NCBI GenBank assembly: GCA_022867625.1
Contig: JALIFM010000002.1
Coordinates: 248,001-312,000, forward strand
Direction: 5' to 3'
Source: Lachnospiraceae bacterium NSJ-143
Lineage (GTDB): Bacteria > Bacillota > Clostridia > Lachnospirales > Anaerotignaceae
Length of the DNA: 64,000 nt
Shown piece after piece: positions 7,213 through 16,820 of the stretch; the stretch's first letter is position 1, and every line of letters begins with the position of its first letter. Position numbers and translations under genes: made by a program. The notes beneath the pieces were generated by a model, which searched no databases, was not told the origin of the DNA, and was given only the letters and a program-made list of their open reading frames with translations.

Positions 7213-8451
7213 ATGGCAATCAGGATTGTTAAGGCTAAAGGACTTTATGATGGCTTAGGGGGATTTATAAATAACCCGATTATTGTAATTGAGAATGATG
7301 TTATAAAAGAGGTAATTGACAGCTCGTTCTATGAAAAAATCAATTGTTATGATATTTCTGAAGAAATTGATTATTCGTCCTGCTACTTAATGCCTGGGCT
7401 GATTGATTGTCATACTCATTTAATGCTCCCTGGAGACGGAACAACAACAGAGGATATGATTACGACTAAGAGTAAGGGTGAAATAACATTAGTTGCTGGG
7501 CAAAACATGGAACAGGCATTAAAACATGGTGTCACAGCTTTAAGAGATTGCGGATGCGCTTTTGGCGTTTCGTATGATATTAAGAATTTTATAAATTCGG
7601 GCTATATAAATGGTCCGGATATTGTTGTATGCGGAATGCCAATGACATCATCTTGTGGGCATTTAAGCTGTATGGGTGGTTCTGCTGACGGCAGCGGAGA
7701 AATAATAAAGCTTATAAGGAAGCAGAGAATGGCAGGAAGTGATTTTGTAAAGATAATCGCTTCTTCAGGAGCGTCAAAGGGAGTTAAACCGGGTATTACA
7801 TTTACGCAGAATGAGCTGAATACAGCTGTTGAAGAAGCTCACAGACTTAATATGAAAGTTTCTATACATGCTACATCAATAGAAGCTGTAAAGATGGCAA
7901 TTGAGGCAGGAGCAGAGCGAATTGAACATGGCTGGTGGATGGATATTGCTGGAACTACAGTTTTTCAGGACGAGAAACTTGCAGAATACATGATTGAAAA
8001 CGAAATTATGACATGTTCTACTTTGCCGGTAATGGAGAGCACACTTAAACACTATCAAAAGCTGCTTGATACTGAGTATTCGGAAGAAATAAAGTCGGCC
8101 TATGACAGCTTGAAATCTTACAATGATAAGATGCTTGAAACATTTAAATATGAATATTCTGTTGGAATCCCTATGGCTTCTGGAAGCGATGCTGGCTGGA
8201 GGCATATGAGATTTTCAGATGGTATGAAAGATGCTATTGATGATATGTATCAATGCGGGGTGGATTTAGGAGACATAATTAAAATCTGTACAGGAAATGC
8301 TGCCAAATATATTGGTCTTGAGGACAAACTAGGTTCGCTTGTAAGCGGAAAAACAGCAGATTTTTTGGTAATGCAATCAGACCCAGGAAAAACTGTAGAC
8401 TCTTATAACAAGATTATCCAGGTTTATAAAAGAGGGAAAGCTGTTTTATAA
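7213..8451 (+). CDS. Metal-dependent amidohydrolase (imidazolonepropionase/prolidase-like)
   Basis: 412 residues, ATG at 7213 behind AAGGGGAG. Amidohydrolase-superfamily enzymes use one or two metals in a TIM barrel to hydrolyse amide or ring bonds. Seen here: MPGLIDCHTHLM with H67 and H69, the KIIASSGASKG strand, histidines in VSIHATS and ERIEHG, the aspartate in SGSDAGW, and a C-terminal LGSLVSGKTADFLVM typical of the COG1228 branch. That branch includes Xaa-Pro dipeptidases and N-acyl or cyclic amide hydrolases; the substrate cannot be read. The DUF819 transporter gene follows 82 bp later, suggesting uptake and hydrolysis of the same compound. Confidence 0.85.
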   Translation: MAIRIVKAKGLYDGLGGFINNPIIVIENDVIKEVIDSSFYEKINCYDISEEIDYSSCYLMPGLIDCHTHLMLPGDGTTTEDMITTKSKGEITLVAGQNMEQALKHGVTALRDCGCAFGVSYDIKNFINSGYINGPDIVVCGMPMTSSCGHLSCMGGSADGSGEIIKLIRKQRMAGSDFVKIIASSGASKGVKPGITFTQNELNTAVEEAHRLNMKVSIHATSIEAVKMAIEAGAERIEHGWWMDIAGTTVFQDEKLAEYMIENEIMTCSTLPVMESTLKHYQKLLDTEYSEEIKSAYDSLKSYNDKMLETFKYEYSVGIPMASGSDAGWRHMRFSDGMKDAIDDMYQCGVDLGDIIKICTGNAAKYIGLEDKLGSLVSGKTADFLVMQSDPGKTVDSYNKIIQVYKRGKAVL

Positions 8452-8533
8452 AATAATGGTTTGGATATTCATGGACGTCTTATATTTATAATGCTGATAT
8501 TTTTATTAGACGTATAAGGGGGAATTGGTACAT

Positions 8534-9712
8534 ATGATAACATCAACATTGGGATTCTACGCGTTTCTCATTACGCTCATGTCGGTTATTTTTTCGCTCA
8601 GCAAAAAATTCTCAGATAAATTGATTTTTAAAATCCTTCCGGGAATGGTCTGGCTCATGCTTATTGTAGCATTATCTGCTACTTTTAATATTTTTGATAT
8701 TAAAGCCGAAGGCGTTATAACTGGACAGAATTTGTTTTATTCTACATTTTTGCCTATGATGCTTATAATGTTTATGCTTACGTGTGATATAAGGGATATT
8801 ATAAAACTTGGACCTAAAATGATATTATCATTTTTATCGGCTACTGTAGCTATTTTAAGCGGGTTTACAATAGCATTTCTGGTAATGAAAAATTTCTTGC
8901 CGGAAAATGCATGGTCCTCAATAGCAGCCTCAACAGGTGCGTACATTGGTGAAACAATTAATATGGCTGCTGTTGCTTCAGCATTTGGTGTTGAAGGAAT
9001 TAATTATGTATATGCGGTAGTTATGGGGACTTTTGGATTTACGATTACTCTTTCTATCTCAATGTGGCTTATACCACGTACAAAAAAGTGGAACGAGAAA
9101 ATGAAAGCTTCAACTGACGGTATTGATGAGATTGCCAGAAAAATAGATTTTGCAAAGAAGGATATTGATAATACACCGCCTGTTATGCTTGATTACTGTA
9201 AACTTTTTGCCGTGGGTATGATTGGTACGCTGTTTATAAATTGGCTTATTCCGTTAATTCCTCCTGTGTCATTCCTCACAGCTGGGGGCTGGAGAGTTAT
9301 TCTGTCATCAGTGCTGGGCATACTCCTTGGTTTAACTCCAGCACACAGGTTAAAAGGTGCTCAGGAAGTAGCAAATGTATTTCTTTATCTGAGCTTGTGC
9401 ATATCTATGTCATATTCTGACTTGGGCCAGTGTGTAGATGCCCCGGCTTATATGGGACTTATTATAATAATGCTTATTGTTATGTACATAGTTTGGATAT
9501 TGCTCTGCAAGATTTTTAAATTTGACCTTTTTACAGCAGAAGTTGGCCTTATGGCGAATATAGGCGGAACTGGTTCGGCTCCCGCTATAGCTGCTACACA
9601 TAACCCGAATTGGATATCTTTTGGCATTCTGCTTGGTTTTTTTGGTGACCTTATAGGAACCGGTGTAGCCATAGCTTTTGGTAACTTTTTGCATTATCTT
9701 TCGTTGTTATAA
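8534..9712 (+). CDS. DUF819-family integral membrane protein, putative transporter
   Basis: 392 residues, about ten membrane helices. Hallmarks of DUF819 (YjcL-like) are ASTGAYIGETINMAAVASAFG in the first half and the paired ANIGGTGSAPAIAATHN near the C-terminus, where the two half-repeats of an inverted-topology carrier would meet. Function has not been shown for the family as far as I know; transport is inferred from fold and context. ATG 8534 is preferred because AGGGGG (8517-8522) lies 11 bases before it; the in-frame TTG at 8525 is too close. It forms an operon with the amidohydrolase, whose substrate or product it probably carries. Confidence 0.75.
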   Translation: MITSTLGFYAFLITLMSVIFSLSKKFSDKLIFKILPGMVWLMLIVALSATFNIFDIKAEGVITGQNLFYSTFLPMMLIMFMLTCDIRDIIKLGPKMILSFLSATVAILSGFTIAFLVMKNFLPENAWSSIAASTGAYIGETINMAAVASAFGVEGINYVYAVVMGTFGFTITLSISMWLIPRTKKWNEKMKASTDGIDEIARKIDFAKKDIDNTPPVMLDYCKLFAVGMIGTLFINWLIPLIPPVSFLTAGGWRVILSSVLGILLGLTPAHRLKGAQEVANVFLYLSLCISMSYSDLGQCVDAPAYMGLIIIMLIVMYIVWILLCKIFKFDLFTAEVGLMANIGGTGSAPAIAATHNPNWISFGILLGFFGDLIGTGVAIAFGNFLHYLSLL

Positions 9713-9768
9713 TTTTAAATTCAGCTGACTGACTCTATGAATTGCCAAACCTTATTATAAATAATTCT

Positions 9769-9812
9769 AAAATATAAAGAATAAGCGTATGATTGCTTAT
9801 TCTTTATATTTT
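9769..9812. terminator. Long AT-rich terminator of the amidohydrolase operon
   Basis: AAAATATAAAGAATAAGC and its exact inverse form an 18-bp stem around an 8-base loop, ending in a T-rich arm, 57 bp after the DUF819 gene. It is symmetric and could work in both directions. Confidence 0.75.
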
Positions 9813-9952
9813 GTTGAGTATTTTATTTAATCAGCATTTAAATATTAAAAGAAGATATTAAGAGCATTGAAAATAAAAAGTAAATACTTAAAAGTGTAAT
9901 TAAAGCAGCTTATAAAGGAAGTTTATTTAACAAGCATAAAAGTACTGTATAC

Positions 9953-9988
9953 AAAAAACACACAGCATAAAATTTGCTGTGTTTTTTT
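9953..9988 (+). terminator. Second terminator, no obvious gene before it
   Basis: ACACAGCA and TGCTGTGT (9960-9967, 9975-9982) with a 7-base loop, flanked by A6 and T7. It is probably a back-up to the terminator 150 bp upstream, or the end of an unrecognised small RNA in 9813-9950. Confidence 0.65.
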
Positions 9989-10440
9989 ATAGTTAAATAT
10001 TAAAAATTAAAACCATAGTCAGTTTGTACTTAAATATAGACTATTCAAGCTGGCTTTTAAAGTTATTTCTTTTATTAAATTGATTTAAAAATGGCCAAAG
10101 AAAACGGATTAAACTGACTGGCAAAAACAGATGCGAAAGATTTATAAATAGAGCAAAATAAAAATCGAGATTATTATAGCTATGCTCTTTTATTAAACTT
10201 TATAATTAATACCCCTTTTATTGTACTCTTCAATCTAAAGAATTATAATAAAATGACTGGAAGGTAATGTAGAGACTGTATAATGCTGAAATAAACAGAC
10301 GTAAATGTGGCATAGTAATTGTTACTGGTTATAGCTGATTCTCTGTAATAATTAAGCTGACTATAGGCTGATTCATAAATACGCACAAAAGCATGACAAC
10401 AGAAGCTGTAAAAGCAGGAATAATAAGGCGGTGAAAAAGA

Positions 10441-11127
10441 GTGAAACATGTTTTCTTTGTTGAGGATGATTTGAGTTTAATAAGCGGTTTGACATTTGCC
10501 ATAAAAAGGCAGGGGTATACGATTGATGTTGCCCGCACAATGCTGGAGGCAGAAGCGCTTTGGCAAAATGGCAAGTATGACTTGGTTATTCTGGATATAT
10601 CTCTGCCTGACGGTTCCGGTTACGATATATGCAGAAAAATTCGCCTGACATCAAAAGTGCCGATTATTTTTCTGACAGCGTCAGACGAAGAGACAGACAT
10701 TATAATGGGGCTTGATATAGGTGGAGATGACTATATTACTAAGCCTTTTAAACTGGCGGTATTTTTATCGCGGATAAACGCTCTGCTTCGCAGAAGTGAT
10801 AATTTTAGTAATGATGATACCCAATTGAACTCCAATGGCATAAGAGTGCAGCTGCTAAAGAGGGAAGTATATAAAGACGGAATTATTATTGACTTAACAG
10901 CCAGCGAATACAAGCTCCTATGCCTGTTTATGGAAAATCCCAACATCGTACTTTCTCCTGAGCAGATTTTGGGGCGTCTTTGGGACTGTGATGGAAGCTA
11001 TATAGACAACAACACGCTGACAGTCTATATCCGCAGGCTACGCAAAAAAATTGAGGATAATCCGGACAATCCACAGAAAATCATTACGGTTCGTCGTGGG
11101 GGATATAAATGGAATGCCATAGATTGA
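10441..11127 (+). CDS. OmpR-family response regulator
   Basis: 228 residues, GTG start behind AAGGCGGTGA. The receiver domain (1-118) has the acidic pair VEDD at residues 7-10, phospho-acceptor D52 in VILDISLPDGSG, T80 in IFLTASD and K102 in ITKPFKLA. The winged-helix DNA-binding domain (about 128-226) carries LTASEYKLLCLFMENPN and YIRRLRKKIEDNPDNPQ. It is the first gene of a four-gene cluster with a kinase and an ABC transporter, the layout of systems that sense and remove cell-envelope-active peptides (BceRSAB and relatives). Phosphorylation by the next gene's kinase should activate transcription of the transporter genes. Confidence 0.9.
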   Translation: MKHVFFVEDDLSLISGLTFAIKRQGYTIDVARTMLEAEALWQNGKYDLVILDISLPDGSGYDICRKIRLTSKVPIIFLTASDEETDIIMGLDIGGDDYITKPFKLAVFLSRINALLRRSDNFSNDDTQLNSNGIRVQLLKREVYKDGIIIDLTASEYKLLCLFMENPNIVLSPEQILGRLWDCDGSYIDNNTLTVYIRRLRKKIEDNPDNPQKIITVRRGGYKWNAID

Positions 11128-11135
11128 GGTGAAAG

Positions 11136-12173
11136 ATGAAAATACTGGCAGAACGAAAAATTAGGCATCTTTTTTATTTGGTGTTTCTATTTGCTGTGGG
11201 ATTAATCTTGTTTTCTGCTGTAGTGACAGGTCTTAAAGTGGAAAATGGTGCACTGTATATATTTGCATATTCTGTCTTAATGGGAATTTCTATTATTGTG
11301 GCTATGTATATGTATTTTAGTAATCAATATAAAATAATGGAAAGTGCAGTTGAACAGATTAAAGAATATGTTGCTGGAAATCAGTCTGCTGGGATTGAGT
11401 GTGATAACGAGGGTGAAATGTACAGGTTATTTCATGAAGTTAATTCGCTGGTTTCTATACTGAATGCCCATGCAGAAAACGAGGAAAGAGCTAAAAGATT
11501 CATGAAAGATACAATATCCGATATATCCCATCAGCTTAAGACACCTCTGGCCGCCCTTAATATCTATAATGGGATTATACAGGAAGAATCAGAGGTGGCA
11601 CATACAGTAAAGGAATTTGCATCTCTTTCGGAACAGGAGCTCGACCGAATAGAAACGCTTGTGCAGAACCTTTTGAAAATAACAAAACTTGATTCGGGTA
11701 CGATTGTATTTGAAAAAGAAGTTGAGAATGTATCTGATATGATGATGAGTGTTGAACAGCGTTTTGCTTTTCAGGCCGAGCGTGAAAGAAAGGTCCTCTC
11801 GTTTTCAGGTGATGACACAGTTACACTGCTGTGTGACTCTGGCTGGTTAACAGAGTCAATCGGCAATATTGTGAAAAATGCGTTAGACCACACAAATGAA
11901 GGAGACACGATATCAGTACAATGGAGGAGTTTTGCGTCTGTTGTACAGATTGTTGTGAAAGACAATGGCAGCGGCATTCATTCTGAGGATTTATATCATA
12001 TATTCAAACGATTTTATCGAAGCCGTTTTTCTAAAGATACACAGGGCGTTGGGCTTGGGCTTCCGCTTGCAAAGGCGATTATCGAAGCACACAGCGGTAC
12101 CGTTGAAGTGGAAAGTGAGCTGGGGACTGGTACAACATTTACCGTTAATTTTTTGATTCCTACAGAATTGTAG
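11136..12173 (+). CDS. Membrane sensor histidine kinase
   Basis: 345 residues. Two N-terminal membrane helices (about 14-34 and 42-62) enclose only a short loop, a kinase without its own large sensor, as in peptide-detoxification systems where the ABC permease does the sensing. The HisKA segment has H132 in SDISHQLKTPL; the ATPase domain has the N box NIVKNALDHT, G1 VKDNGSGI and G2 GVGLGLPLAK. The start is 8 bp after the regulator's stop, with the ribosome site GAGGTGAAAG overlapping that stop, indicating coupled translation. Partners are the upstream regulator and the downstream transporter; the ligand is not known. Confidence 0.9.
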   Translation: MKILAERKIRHLFYLVFLFAVGLILFSAVVTGLKVENGALYIFAYSVLMGISIIVAMYMYFSNQYKIMESAVEQIKEYVAGNQSAGIECDNEGEMYRLFHEVNSLVSILNAHAENEERAKRFMKDTISDISHQLKTPLAALNIYNGIIQEESEVAHTVKEFASLSEQELDRIETLVQNLLKITKLDSGTIVFEKEVENVSDMMMSVEQRFAFQAERERKVLSFSGDDTVTLLCDSGWLTESIGNIVKNALDHTNEGDTISVQWRSFASVVQIVVKDNGSGIHSEDLYHIFKRFYRSRFSKDTQGVGLGLPLAKAIIEAHSGTVEVESELGTGTTFTVNFLIPTEL

Positions 12174-12246
12174 GCTGTTTGTAATACTGCTGTAGTGGTG
12201 ATATGGTACTATTTCATTAACAGGCAGAAAGGAGGAGTTTGACCAG

Positions 12247-12930
12247 ATGAATTTATTGGAAGTAAGAGATATTTCAAAAACTTATGGCAGAGGCGAAGCT
12301 GCTGTACATGCATTGAAACGAGTGACATTTACTGTACCGAAAGGTGAATTTGTTGCCATTGTGGGAGAATCCGGCTCTGGAAAAAGTACTCTGCTTAACC
12401 TTATAGGAGCACTTGATACGCCGACGGCAGGCGAGATATTTATTGATGGCAGGGATATTTTTGCTATGGGAGACAGCAGCCTGACTGTTTTTCGCCGCAG
12501 AAATATAGGCTTTATTTTTCAGAGCTTTAATTTAATCCCAGAATTGACGGTAGAGCAGAATATTATTTTTCCGGTGTTGCTTGATTATCAGAAGCCTGAT
12601 AAAAAATATCTGGAAGAACTGCTCACAGTATTGAATTTGAAAGAACGCCGTCATCATTTGCCAAGTCAGCTGTCGGGCGGCCAGCAGCAGCGTGTTGCAA
12701 TCGGTAGGGCTTTGATTACACGGCCAGCGCTCATACTTGCTGACGAACCTACAGGCAACCTTGATACGCAAAACACCAGTGAGGCTATTGCCTTGCTCAA
12801 GGAGGCATCAAGAAAGTACGAACAGACAATAATAATGATTACTCACAGCAGGAGTATTGCGCAGACAGCGGACCGAATACTGCAAGTATCCGACGGGGTA
12901 CTGACCGACTATGGGAGGTGCCGCGAATGA
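12247..12930 (+). CDS. ABC transporter ATPase, MacB/BceA type
   Basis: 227 residues, the usual length for this group. Walker A is [11 protein letters not shown] (about 40-50), the signature [15 protein letters not shown], and Walker [14 protein letters not shown]; the SGGQQQR form is typical of FtsE/LolD/BceA-type ATPases that pair with FtsX-fold permeases. It powers the permease encoded next, probably by mechanotransmission, expelling or dislodging antimicrobial peptides from the membrane. ATG 12247 follows AAAGGAGGAG. The last bases overlap the permease start (ATGA), so both subunits are made in a coupled way. Confidence 0.93.
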   Translation: MNLLEVRDISKTYGRGEAAVHALKRVTFTVPKGEFVAIVGESGSGKSTLLNLIGALDTPTAGEIFIDGRDIFAMGDSSLTVFRRRNIGFIFQSFNLIPELTVEQNIIFPVLLDYQKPDKKYLEELLTVLNLKERRHHLPSQLSGGQQQRVAIGRALITRPALILADEPTGNLDTQNTSEAIALLKEASRKYEQTIIMITHSRSIAQTADRILQVSDGVLTDYGRCRE

Positions 12931-14738
12931 AAAGTTATCTTGGCCTGATACCAATTTCTGCCAGAGTACATAAACGTCAAAACCGAATGACGCTTTTATG
13001 TATCATTTTTTCTGTGTTCATGGTAACAGCTGTGTTCAGCATGGCTGAGATAGGCACAAGAATGGAGCAGGGAAGGCTGTTGGAAAAACACGGCAGTATG
13101 TCATTTGATAATATATTTGACAGTGCAATGGGGCAAACACTTTTAGTGACTTCAGCGGTCTTGTTTATTCTGGTATTGATTGCCGGGGTGCTGATGATTT
13201 CAAGCAGTATGAACAGCAGCGTAGCGCAAAGAACAAAGTTCTTTGGCATGATGCGCTGTATTGGAATGAGTAAACAGCAGATTATGCGTTTTATACGGTT
13301 GGAAGCTCTTAATTGGTGTAAAACCGCAGTGCCAATCGGTCTTGTGCTTGGAATTGTGACATCATGGGGGCTGTGTGCTGCACTGCGTTTTGTTGTAGGC
13401 GAGGAATTTTCTAATATTCCCATATTTGGCTTCAGTGCTGTTGGCATTGTAAGTGGGGTTCTTGTGGGAGTTGTTACGGTGCTGATAGCTTCAGGTTCAC
13501 CGGCGAAAAGAGCGGCAAAGGTGTCGCCTGTAACGGCGGTTTCTGGAAATTCAGAAAGCCATCAGACTGTCCGACATGCAGTTAACTCACGCTTTTTCAG
13601 AATTGAAACGTCGCTGGGCATTCATCATGCTGTATCTGCAAAGAAAAATCTGGTTATGATGACTGGCTCTTTTGCTCTTAGTATTATTCTCTTTCTTAGT
13701 TTTTCGGTTCTGGTTGATTTTGTAAACTTCCTTATGCCGCAATCGGCCAGTACTTCTGACATTGATATATCAAGCAGTGACGGCTCCAATTCAATAGACA
13801 GTGGATTGATTGACATAATAAACAATATGAAAGGGGTAAAACGTGTTTATGGCCGCAGGAGCAGCCTTGGAATTTCTGCGGGATTAAATGGAGATACAAT
13901 GCTTTCCAGTACTGTCGATATGGTTTCTTTTGACGATTTCGATTTAGACTGTCTGAAAAAAGACAATGCGTTAATACGGGGCAGCAGCATATCAAAAGTT
14001 TATGGAAACAGCGATTATGTTCTGGCTACATGGGATAGGAGCAGCCCTTTGAAAATCGGTGACAAAATATTATTAAAAGGCAGAGAACTTGAAATTGCAG
14101 GCCTGCTAAAATACGACCCTTTCAGCATTGACGGTCTTACAAATGGAAAAATAACACTGATTACGTCTAAAGATACATTCACCAGTATAACGGGAGTAAC
14201 GGATTACTCGCTTGTGATGATTCAAACATCTGGCAACACAACTGATGATGATGTAAAAGCAATACAGAATATGACTGACAGAAAGTACACATTTAATGAC
14301 AAACGTGGTGAACGTACTTCTGGCACATATCTTGCTTTTGTGATTTGTGTATATGGGTTTTTGGGGATTATCACCTTAGTTACAGTATTAAATATTGTCA
14401 ACAGCATTTCAATGAGTGTATCTGCAAGAATCAGGCAGTACGGTGCTATGAGAGCGGTTGGTATGGACGGGCGGCAAATTACCCGTATGATTTTTGCCGA
14501 AGCATTTACTTACGCTTTCTGCGGGTGTGTTGCCGGCTGCGCAGTTGGGCTGCCGTGCAGCAAGCTGTTATTTGATATGCTTATTACTGGTCATTTCAGC
14601 TATGCTGCTTGGAAATTTCCAGTTGTAAATTTGTCAATTATACTTTCATTTGTCATTTTAGCGGCAGTTATAGCAGCTTTTACTCCAGCTAAAAAAATGA
14701 GAAATTTATCAGTGACAGAAACAATTAATGAATTGTGA
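12927..14738 (+). CDS. FtsX-family ABC permease
   Basis: 603 residues. A membrane helix at about 25-45 and three more up to about 185 make the first FtsX domain (RTKFFGMMRCIGMSKQQIMR is its cytoplasmic coupling segment). After a further helix near 240-260 comes an extracellular domain (about 265-440), then three final helices with the second coupling segment RQYGAMRAVGMDGRQITRM. Two FtsX domains with one external domain between them match permeases of peptide-resistance transporters, where that domain senses the peptide. ATG 12927 overlaps the ATPase stop and follows GGGAGG at 12913-12918; the in-frame GTG at 12918 has no ribosome site and was rejected. Confidence 0.88.
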   Translation: MKSYLGLIPISARVHKRQNRMTLLCIIFSVFMVTAVFSMAEIGTRMEQGRLLEKHGSMSFDNIFDSAMGQTLLVTSAVLFILVLIAGVLMISSSMNSSVAQRTKFFGMMRCIGMSKQQIMRFIRLEALNWCKTAVPIGLVLGIVTSWGLCAALRFVVGEEFSNIPIFGFSAVGIVSGVLVGVVTVLIASGSPAKRAAKVSPVTAVSGNSESHQTVRHAVNSRFFRIETSLGIHHAVSAKKNLVMMTGSFALSIILFLSFSVLVDFVNFLMPQSASTSDIDISSSDGSNSIDSGLIDIINNMKGVKRVYGRRSSLGISAGLNGDTMLSSTVDMVSFDDFDLDCLKKDNALIRGSSISKVYGNSDYVLATWDRSSPLKIGDKILLKGRELEIAGLLKYDPFSIDGLTNGKITLITSKDTFTSITGVTDYSLVMIQTSGNTTDDDVKAIQNMTDRKYTFNDKRGERTSGTYLAFVICVYGFLGIITLVTVLNIVNSISMSVSARIRQYGAMRAVGMDGRQITRMIFAEAFTYAFCGCVAGCAVGLPCSKLLFDMLITGHFSYAAWKFPVVNLSIILSFVILAAVIAAFTPAKKMRNLSVTETINEL

Positions 14739-14814
14739 TTAAGTTTGGATAGAAAAGTCTAACTGTGAATACGGATATGAAGGACAAAATTATAATATAA
14801 ATTTTATGTGTTTT

Positions 14815-14849
14815 AAAACGGCATTTTTGTATGTGAAAATGCCGTTTTT
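14815..14849. terminator. Terminator of the two-component/ABC cluster
   Basis: AAAACGGCATTTT and AAAATGCCGTTTTT form a 13-bp stem with an 8-base loop and a T-run on both strands, 77 bp after the permease gene. Confidence 0.8.
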
Positions 14850-14981
14850 GATATTAAAAAAACAATTTGATATGTATGTATGCTTTTATTTATATTATAA
14901 AATTCATACTGATTTTACTGAACACGGGCGATAAATGTTAATAAAATCAGCCTTATACTGTGTGTCTGATATTTTATTTTT

Positions 14982-15073
14982 GAATTATAACAATTTGCTA
15001 TAGCTTATCGTGCCAAATCGGTATTTGATATAATTATGCACATAGTTTATAATGACTTTATATAATTAAAACA
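14982..15073 (+). promoter_or_regulatory. Promoter module A, shared with the threonine dehydratase gene
   Basis: TTGATA (15025-15030), 17-bp spacer and TATAAT (15048-15053) form a good promoter. Upstream, ATTATAACAATTTGCTAT (14984-15001) and AAATCGGTA match the module at 27178-27278 at identical spacing, and similarity continues downstream to TAATTAAAC. This exceeds chance promoter likeness and points to one regulator for both genes. The LysR protein encoded next to the second copy is the best candidate. Confidence 0.75.
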
Positions 15074-15232
15074 ATAATTAAACAAAGAGCAAAAGCAGAA
15101 CAAAAGATTCTTTTGACTATCTGCTGTATAAACAATTTGCTGAAGAGTATATCCTTATACTTTTATTGTTAAATTTTACTGAGCACATATTTGACAGTTA
15201 AAATTTAAAGGTATTTGCCAAAGGAGATAAAT

Positions 15233-16225
15233 ATGAAAACACTTATGCTTAGCAAAGAAGATGTTGCTTCTGTAATCAATCTTGAAGATATAATATCGGC
15301 TGTTGAGGAATGTTACAAGGCTTTCTGTCTTGGAGAAGTGATACAGCCGGATTATATGGGTTTTGAATTTGACGAACCAAGAGGCGGAATTGATTTTAAA
15401 GCCGGATACTGTTCAAGAAATGAGAAAATTTCAATGAAGTCTTCTTCAGGCGGATTTAAAAATAATGTATCTGATTTTGGTATTCCGGCAAATATGGGGA
15501 CAGTGCTCCTTTATGATGCGAGAAACTGCGCTTTGCAGTGTATTATGGACGGAAGCCTTATAACAGGCCTCAGGACAGGTGCCGCAGGAGCTGTATCTGT
15601 AAAGTATCTTGCGAGAAAGAATTCTGAAATTATTTCTTCAATCGGTACCGGAACTCAGGCAAGAAATCAGATAAAGGCTATTAGTTTGGTTATGGATATT
15701 AAGGAAATTCATGCTTTTGACAGCTACACGCCGGCTGTGGAAAGCTTTAAGAAAGATATTGAAGGTGAGTTTGGCATTCCGGTTATAATTGAGAAATCTA
15801 TGAAAGAAGCGGTTGAAGTATCAGACATAGTTGTTTCAACAACTAGGGGAAAGGGACCGCTTATAGAAGCCTCATGGATTAAAAAAGGGACTCATATTGT
15901 CGCTATAGGAGCTGACTGCAAAGGAAAACAGGAGTATGAGCCTGAAATATTTAAAAATGCTAAGATTGTTAATGATTCTATAGAGCAGTGCATTTCAAAA
16001 GGAGAAACATGTAACGGAATAGAAAAAGGAGTTATTTCAAAGGAAGATATTTATGCAGAAATCGGCGAAATAGTTCTTGGTAAGAAGCGTGGAAGAACAA
16101 ACGATGATGAGATTACAATTTTTGATTCCACAGGAATGGCTGTACAGGATAATTTAACAGCCGATATGATTTATAACAGAGCTGTTTCAAAAGGGATTGG
16201 AATAGAGTTTGAATTCTTTAAATAA
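15233..16225 (+). CDS. Ornithine cyclodeaminase / mu-crystallin family protein
   Basis: 330 residues. Family members are NAD(P)-dependent: ornithine cyclodeaminase makes proline and ammonia from ornithine, while others are alanine dehydrogenases, ketimine reductases or opine-type synthases. Seen: an N-terminal ISMKSSSGGFKNN with the substrate-binding lysine region, GLRTGAAGAVSVKYLARK, and a Rossmann segment SSIGTGTQARNQIKAI, then VVSTTRGKGPLIEASWIKKG. The exact substrate cannot be assigned. ATG 15233 follows AAAGGAGATAA; the upstream in-frame TTG (15215) lies before that ribosome site. Two unrecognised conserved genes follow and may act in the same pathway. The promoter module suggests co-regulation with threonine dehydratase. 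Confidence 0.8.
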   Translation: MKTLMLSKEDVASVINLEDIISAVEECYKAFCLGEVIQPDYMGFEFDEPRGGIDFKAGYCSRNEKISMKSSSGGFKNNVSDFGIPANMGTVLLYDARNCALQCIMDGSLITGLRTGAAGAVSVKYLARKNSEIISSIGTGTQARNQIKAISLVMDIKEIHAFDSYTPAVESFKKDIEGEFGIPVIIEKSMKEAVEVSDIVVSTTRGKGPLIEASWIKKGTHIVAIGADCKGKQEYEPEIFKNAKIVNDSIEQCISKGETCNGIEKGVISKEDIYAEIGEIVLGKKRGRTNDDEITIFDSTGMAVQDNLTADMIYNRAVSKGIGIEFEFFK

Positions 16226-16425
16226 AATAACATACAAGTGCAGCTTATTGTTTTATTTTAGCCAGCCGTTAAATGTTTTGTGTTTGGAACAGCTGTTAGA
16301 CAGTGTTTTTTTAATTTGGATTTGATAAATAAGTCTTTAAGTTTGGATTATTTAAGAATAAAATTCAAATTATATTAATAAGCTTGTAAATAAAATTACA
16401 TATAAAAACAAAGGGGAGAAAAATT

Positions 16426-16803
16426 ATGAAACTAATGCATACAAGACTGCCGGATTTTTATTCAAAAATTGAAGCCGCGGCAAAAAAACACAACCCGGAT
16501 ACGAAATTTTCAGTGCGTGGACTTGAAAGCTTTAAGACAGCAAAACTGGCTTCATTAAGGGTGGGCCGTGTTGAGGATGAGATTGCTGAGGTGGCAGGCA
16601 ATGATGACACAAAAGAAGTAGAGGTTATACTTGTTCCTCAAAATCCGGAATCAAGCTTTACAGTTGTTATAAAATCCTACAGAGAAGACGGAACATGCAG
16701 TAAAGCGGTTCTTGAAAATATGTACCTTTCTTCTCCAACATGCGAATATGAGATAATTGACGCTGAAGAAGTAGACGACCGCCGTACAGGCAACCGTCAG
16801 TAA
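16426..16803 (+). CDS. Conserved-looking protein of unknown function, 125 residues
   Basis: A soluble mixed alpha/beta protein with no signal peptide or membrane helix. The segment VEVILVPQNPESSFTVVIKSYREDGTC looks like paired beta strands, and the tail is acidic. I do not recognise the family. It starts at ATG 16426 after AAGGGGAG and ends 17 bp before the next gene, so the two are surely one transcription unit; the gap to the cyclodeaminase-like gene is 200 bp with no terminator seen. Balanced codon use, a good ribosome site and tight linkage argue that it is real. It may be the small subunit or partner of the 348-residue product. Confidence 0.6.
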   Translation: MKLMHTRLPDFYSKIEAAAKKHNPDTKFSVRGLESFKTAKLASLRVGRVEDEIAEVAGNDDTKEVEVILVPQNPESSFTVVIKSYREDGTCSKAVLENMYLSSPTCEYEIIDAEEVDDRRTGNRQ

Positions 16804-16820
16804 GAAAGGGGAGTATAATA

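Larger units (their letters stand above)
9713..10440. other. Intergenic region, 728 bp
   Basis: It holds two hairpin terminators (9769-9812 and 9953-9988). A TATAAT (10279-10284) lies about 155 bp before the response regulator start, without a clear -35 box. No coding frame was supported in the rest. Confidence 0.5.
14739..15232. other. Intergenic region with terminator and shared promoter module
   Basis: It contains the terminator at 14815-14849 and, at 14982-15073, the regulatory module that recurs before the threonine dehydratase gene. The mRNA leader from about 15060 to the start codon at 15233 is roughly 170 bases long and AT-rich, and I see no clear riboswitch fold in it. Confidence 0.6.
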
